DNA of 64,000 nt from Phytomonospora sp040655735 (GTDB taxonomy: Bacteria > Actinomycetota > Actinomycetes > Mycobacteriales > Micromonosporaceae), in NCBI RefSeq assembly GCF_040655735.1, contig NZ_JBFAKK010000005.1, forward strand, positions 124,001-188,000, given 5' to 3'. Position 1 is the first letter of the stretch; the number at the start of each line of letters is the position of its first letter. Under the pieces are notes generated by a model. The model did no database searches, was not told where the DNA came from, and saw nothing but the letters and a program-made list of their open reading frames with translations. Positions 59,047 through 64,000 of the stretch are shown piece after piece. A program made the position numbers and the translations under genes.

Positions 59047-59775
59047 ACAGCGACCTCGCCCACAGGTAGCCGATGATCGCGATGCCGAGGCACCAGGCGA
59101 CGGCGGTGATGGCGTAGCCGGTGTCCGGGGCGCCGGCGAGCAGGCCGCGGATGGTCTCGATGATCGACGTGAAGGGCTGGTACTCGGCGAACTCGCGGAC
59201 GCCGGGGCCCATTTTCTCGGCGGGGACGATGGCGCTGCTGAAGAAGGGCAGCATCACCAGCGGCACGGCGGCCATGCCCGCGGTCTCCGGGGACTTCGCG
59301 AACAGTCCCAGGGCGACGGTGAACCAGCCGGCCGCGACGGCGAGCAGCAGGATCATGCCGGCCACGCCGAGCCAGTCGAGGGGACCGGCGGCGGGGCTGA
59401 AGCCGAGCAGGAAGGCCACGCCGATGACGCCGGCGATGGCGAGCAGGTTGGTCAGGACGCTGGAGATGACGTGGGCGTTGAGGACCGCGCCGCGGGAGAC
59501 GTCCATGACTTTGAAGCGGTTGATGATGCCTTTGGTCATGTCGGAGTTGACGGCGGTGGCGGTGGATCCGAGGCCGTAGCAGACGGCCATGAGGAGGATG
59601 CCGGGTGTGGCGTAGTCGACGTAGTCGACGCCGACGGCGAAGGCGTCGCCGAGCATGTAGACGAACATCAGCATCATCACGATCGGCATGAGGATCGCGT
59701 TGAAGACCGAGGTGGGGTTGCGGGCGACGTGCTTGAAGTTACGGCGCAGCATTACCGCCGAGTGGGACTTGGCGC

Positions 59776-59779
<4 letters not shown>
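59030..59779 (-). CDS. ABC-2 type permease, DrrB-like
   Basis: 249 residues with six membrane helices. N-terminus HSAVMLRRNFKHVARNPTSVF is the family start. It forms the channel half of a multidrug/daunorubicin-type exporter. ATG 59779 overlaps the TGA of the ATPase gene (ATGA). Substrate unknown. Confidence 0.9.
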
Positions 59780-60708
<929 letters not shown>

Positions 60709-60777
60709 GTCGGCAACTGTCGACGGCAGCCCTGTCACCGCCCTGACGCCACCCTGACACGACCCCTGACGCCAAGG

Positions 60778-60804
60778 CGGGAGGGCGCCCGGGGCGCCCT
60801 CCCG
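60778..60804. terminator. 12-bp hairpin downstream of the AhpD-like gene
   Basis: 60778-60789 pairs perfectly with 60793-60804 around three bases. It lies 18 bases after the stop of the AhpD-like gene (60822) and upstream of the DrrAB genes, separating the two leftward transcripts. Confidence 0.75.
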
Positions 60805-60821
60805 ATGTCAGCCGGCTGGCG

Positions 60822-61310
60822 TCAGCGCCACTGCTCGCTCGGCGCCACGCCCGCCAGGGGCTTGCCGATCAGCGCGAGCGGGATGAAGAACGAGACCTGC
60901 CCGATCGCCACGATCAGGGCCGCCAGTTCCTTCTCGCCGTAGTGCTCGGCGGCCTGGGCGTACAGCTCGTCGGGCACGCGCTCGCCGCCGGTGGCGGGGG
61001 TGAGCACGGCCTCGACCAGCGCCAGCGCGACGCGCTCGGCGGGGGTGAAGTCGGCGGCGTCGCGCCAGGAGGCGACGGCCGTGAGGCGGGCCTCGGTCTC
61101 GCCGCCCTCGCGGAGCTTGGCGGCGTTGGCGAGGGTCAGGTAGGTGTTGCCGACGATCTGTCCCGCGCGCAGGTGCATCAGGTTGACGGTGGTCGCGGGG
61201 ACCGGGGAGCTCGCGACGGCCTGGGCCAGGGAGCGGGCGACGTCGCCGAACTCCGGAAGCAGCAGGGCGGGGTTGGGCAGTCGCGACTGGAGGGCGTTCG
61301 TTGCGGTCAT
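60822..61310 (-). CDS. AhpD-like (carboxymuconolactone decarboxylase-like) protein without catalytic Cys
   Basis: 162 residues from ATG 61310, with GAGGAAGG upstream. The MHLRAGQIVGNTYLTLANAA segment is where AhpD/CMD-type proteins carry xNGCxxCxxxH; here the two Cys and the His are replaced (VGNTYLTLAN). The rest of the helical fold is intact (REGGETEARLTAVASWRDAADFTPAERVALALVEAV). It cannot reduce peroxide through a CxxC pair, so it may be a divergent subfamily or a binding protein. Confidence 0.85.
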   Translation of the reverse strand: MTATNALQSRLPNPALLLPEFGDVARSLAQAVASSPVPATTVNLMHLRAGQIVGNTYLTLANAAKLREGGETEARLTAVASWRDAADFTPAERVALALVEAVLTPATGGERVPDELYAQAAEHYGEKELAALIVAIGQVSFFIPLALIGKPLAGVAPSEQWR

Positions 61311-61401
61311 GGCGGTGCCTTCCTCGATTTCGGGGTGTCATCGCATTGACGGATCCCGCGACGCGAACGTGACCGGTCCCGCCGGACTTTCCGGCCGCCG
61401 G

Positions 61402-63078
61402 TCAGCGCCGGGCGGCGTCGACCGCTTCGCGCACGGTCGGGTAGACGCTCAGCGCCGCCGGGTCGGTGTCGGTGCGGCGCAGGACGTCGCGGACCTGGCC
61501 GATGTCGCGCGCGATGCTCAACGTGACGCCGTCGGCCTTGAGACGTGCGCCCAGCTCGGCGAGCATCTGGGCGCCGGTGACGTCGATGAAGGGCATGGTC
61601 TCGGCGTCGACGATCACCGCGTGGGCGCCCTCGGCCAGCTCACGCAGCCGAAGGCGCACGTGGTCGGCGTTGGCGAAGAACAGGCCGCTCTCGACGCGCG
61701 CGACCACGACGCCGGGGAAGGTCTCGGCGCCGTCGTGGCGGGCGGTGTCGACCCAGGCGTCCCCGGCGCGGCCGATCACGGCGACATTGGGCCGCGAGGA
61801 CCGGTAGAGCAGCAGGAGCAGCGAGATGCCGATCCCGATGACCAGCCCGGGGAGGGTGTCGAACAGCAGCACGCCGAGCATGGCGGCGATGGCGGCGGCG
61901 AAGTCGGCGCGGGCGGCGTGGCCGTAGATGGCGCCGAGGCGGCGGGTGTAGACGGTGAAGAAGCCGCGCAGCGAGCCGATGTCGACGAGCTCGACGACCG
62001 CGGCGATCACGACGGCCGCGAGCGTCGCCTCGGGCAGCTGCTCGAACAGGCCGGTCAGGAACAGCAGCGTCACGATCGTCAGCACGGCCACGACGACGCT
62101 CGACATCTGTGTGCGCGCCCCGGCCGAGCCGTTCACGGCGGTCTTCGACAGGCTCCCGTTGACGACCATGCCCGAGGCCAGCCCCGACCCGAGGTTGGCC
62201 GCGCCGAGACCGGTCAGCTCGCGGTTGGGCGAGATGTCGTAGCCGTGCCGGGCGGCGTAGACCTTCGCCGCGCCGAGCCCCTCGGCGAAGCCGATGAGGA
62301 CGACTCCGACGGCGGGTCCGGCCAGTTCCAGGTAGTCGCCGAGGTCGAGGCCGTGCGGCGGGCCCAGGCTGGGCAGGCCGGCGTCGATGTGGCCGACGAT
62401 GGCGACGCCCTTGTCTTCGAGGCCGAGCGTCACCACGGCCAGCACGCCGACGGCCGCCGCGACCAGTGAGCCGGGGACGACGGGCAGCCAGCGTTTGAGG
62501 CCGAGGACGAGCGCCAGCGACACCGCGCCGACCCCGAGCGTCCACCGGTCGAGGTCACCGAGCTGCCTGATCAGTGAGGCCATCTCGGCGAAAAAGTCGC
62601 CCTCGCCCTTGTCGACGCCGAACAGCTTCGGCAGCTGCCCGGCGATGATCGTCAGCGCGAGGCCGACGATGAAGCCCTTGAGGACCGGCGCGGAGATGAA
62701 ATTGGCCAGGAAACCCATCCTGAACAGGCCCGCGATGATCGCCACGACACCGGTGGCGAGCGCCAGGGCCGTGGTGAGGGCGACGTAGCGGCCGCTGTCG
62801 GAGGACGCGTAGACGGCGACGATGCTCGCCGAGAGGGCGGCTGTCGCCGACATCGGCCCGACGATCAGGTGGCGGGATGAGCCGATCGCCGCGTAGAGGA
62901 TCAGCGCGGGTGCGGCGGCGTAGAGGCCGACGACGGGCGGCACGCCCGCGATCGACGCGTACGCCAGGGACTCCGGGACCAGCACGGCCCACACGGTCAG
63001 GCCGGCGATCACGTCGCCGCGCAGCCACGCCGGCCGGTACCCGCGCCACCACGCGCGCGGGGCCGCCTGCCCGCTCAC
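61402..63078 (-). CDS. SulP-family anion transporter with STAS domain
   Basis: 558 residues from GTG 63078. SulP signatures: GDVIAGLTVWAVLVPESLAYASIAG and LFAVYxSSR-like ILYAAIGSSRHLIVGPMSATAAL. About 10-12 membrane helices are followed by a C-terminal STAS domain (VIVDAETMPFIDVTGAQMLAEL) with the anti-sigma-antagonist fold. It should import sulfate or bicarbonate. It is upstream of the AhpD-like gene on the same strand, with 91 bases between. Confidence 0.92.
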   Translation of the reverse strand: MSGQAAPRAWWRGYRPAWLRGDVIAGLTVWAVLVPESLAYASIAGVPPVVGLYAAAPALILYAAIGSSRHLIVGPMSATAALSASIVAVYASSDSGRYVALTTALALATGVVAIIAGLFRMGFLANFISAPVLKGFIVGLALTIIAGQLPKLFGVDKGEGDFFAEMASLIRQLGDLDRWTLGVGAVSLALVLGLKRWLPVVPGSLVAAAVGVLAVVTLGLEDKGVAIVGHIDAGLPSLGPPHGLDLGDYLELAGPAVGVVLIGFAEGLGAAKVYAARHGYDISPNRELTGLGAANLGSGLASGMVVNGSLSKTAVNGSAGARTQMSSVVVAVLTIVTLLFLTGLFEQLPEATLAAVVIAAVVELVDIGSLRGFFTVYTRRLGAIYGHAARADFAAAIAAMLGVLLFDTLPGLVIGIGISLLLLLYRSSRPNVAVIGRAGDAWVDTARHDGAETFPGVVVARVESGLFFANADHVRLRLRELAEGAHAVIVDAETMPFIDVTGAQMLAELGARLKADGVTLSIARDIGQVRDVLRRTDTDPAALSVYPTVREAVDAARR

Positions 63079-63190
63079 GGCCGCACTCGCGGGCCCGGCT
63101 CGGGCCGACCGTCGCGCGAGTTGTCACCGAGTACCTGACCGACCATGGGAACACGGTAGTCGCATACCGGTCGATACAGGACCTGTCGGT

Positions 63191-64000
63191 CTATTTGGTG
63201 GCCGACGGCTCCCGGCCTTGGGGTACCGCCGCTCCGCGCACATACCCTGCCTCGCCCAGCGCCGTGAGCACCCGCAGCGCGGCGTCGGAGGGAGTGCCCG
63301 GTTCAGCGGTGTAGGTGACCAGGGCCTGCTCGGGATCGTCGGGCGGCCGCAGCGTCTCGTAGGACAGGTCGAGGGCGCCGACGACCGGATGCAGGACGCG
63401 GTATTGCCCGTGGGACTTGGCCCGCACGTCGTGCTCGGCCCAGCGGCGCCGGAAGTCCTCGCTGCCGATCGACAGCTCACCGACGAGCCGGGCGAGCTCG
63501 GGGTCGCCGGGACTGCCGCCGGCGTCATGGTGGAGGTGGGCGACGAGGTCGTCGGCCTTGGCCGAGGGGTCGGCGAAGACCTCGCGGAATGACGCCTCCA
63601 GGAAGAACATGCGCGCGAAGTTGCGCTCGCCGGCCTCGCGGGCGCCGAAGTCGGCGATCAGGGCGGCGGCCGGCCGGTTCCAGGCGAGGATCTCGATGCC
63701 GCGGCCGATGACGTAGGCGGGCACGTCGGGGATGTTGTCGAGGAGCCGCCGCAGGCCGGGCCGCACCCGCTGGACCCGCTCGGGCACCGTCGACGCGGTC
63801 GGACGGGCCAGCCGGTAGAGGTGCGCGCGCTCGTCGGCGGTCAGGCGCAGCGTGCGGGCCACGGCGTCGAGCACCTCGTCGGAGAAGTGCAGCTCGCGAC
63901 CCTGTTCCAGCCGGACGTAGTGGTCGACGCTCACGCCCGCCAGCCGGGCCAGCTCCTCCCGGCGCAGGCCCGGCACCCGCCGGAAACGGCCGTAGTCGGA
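63191..64000 (-). CDS. XRE-family regulator with MmyB-like ligand domain (partial)
   Basis: The frame runs from the right edge (64000) to a stop at 63191: 269 residues visible, the first residues being SDYGRFRRVPGLRREELARL. The N-terminal HTH (RREELARLAGVSVDHYVRLEQGRE) and the MmyB-like C-terminal domain (PGLRRLLDNIPDVPAYVIGRGIEILAWN) are as in actinobacterial pleiotropic regulators that often control a neighbouring gene. The start lies beyond the window; typically about 20-30 residues are missing. Confidence 0.88.
   Translation of the reverse strand, partial: SDYGRFRRVPGLRREELARLAGVSVDHYVRLEQGRELHFSDEVLDAVARTLRLTADERAHLYRLARPTASTVPERVQRVRPGLRRLLDNIPDVPAYVIGRGIEILAWNRPAAALIADFGAREAGERNFARMFFLEASFREVFADPSAKADDLVAHLHHDAGGSPGDPELARLVGELSIGSEDFRRRWAEHDVRAKSHGQYRVLHPVVGALDLSYETLRPPDDPEQALVTYTAEPGTPSDAALRVLTALGEAGYVRGAAVPQGREPSATK

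Overview
The window is about 70% GC, and nearly every coding frame uses G or C at the third codon position. Many starts are GTG or TTG with GGAGG-type ribosome binding sites. Several families are typical of Actinomycetia: a CGNR zinc-finger protein, a mycothiol-type maleylpyruvate isomerase relative, a BTAD/SARP-like regulator, a DUF5937-ArsR regulator, an MmyB-type XRE regulator and a DUF4241 protein. I read it as a filamentous or near-filamentous actinomycete chromosome; the genus cannot be fixed from the sequence. No rRNA, CRISPR array or complete insertion sequence was seen. One tRNA-Arg(CCT) gene is present at 20229-20301.

Layout. 1-20 kb is mostly housekeeping and transport. It starts with a CGNR regulator divergent from an MFS pump with a perfect palindrome between them, then a methyltransferase, a GNAT enzyme, two membrane proteins, a pseudouridine synthase, and a sulfatase with an alpha/beta hydrolase. 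A complete dipeptide/oligopeptide ABC operon follows (16669 down to 10506: permease, permease, ATPase, ATPase, small two-helix protein, lipoprotein), then a K+ channel-like protein, an FAD dehydrogenase and dimethylargininase. From the tRNA to about 30.2 kb the content becomes accessory: an HD hydrolase, a truncated-looking frame, a membrane-anchored toxin-like protein with a nuclease-like C-terminus, a pentapeptide-repeat protein, YCII and DHFR-like enzymes, a cluster of very small ORFs around a small helix-turn-helix protein with matching TTTTAAA palindromes, a cysteine-rich small peptide gene closed by a 12-bp hairpin, a TPR protein built from near-identical repeats, and a DUF1877 protein.

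30-41 kb holds a second MFS pump/regulator pair, a secreted protein, a phosphotransferase and an ABC exporter, and a ROK regulator-isomerase-dehydrogenase sugar operon closed by a 16-bp hairpin. 41-49 kb holds a nucleoside hydrolase, two tandem secreted propeller/DUF11 paralogues (one with RTX repeats), a small secreted protein, a ComB-like phosphatase and a membrane protein whose frame has no stop. 49-64 kb holds an alkylsulfatase, an aromatic-type FAD monooxygenase, orphan proteins, a DUF1214 remnant, a 1045-residue BTAD/NB-ARC/TPR regulator facing a DrrAB-type ABC exporter, an AhpD-like protein without its cysteines, a SulP transporter and a partial XRE regulator.

The most promising places for something undescribed are the 26.9-28.0 kb small-gene cluster (small HTH protein, two matched palindromes, cysteine-rich peptide) and the toxin-like gene at 21469-23874. 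Functional statements rest on motif recognition by eye; no database search was possible.
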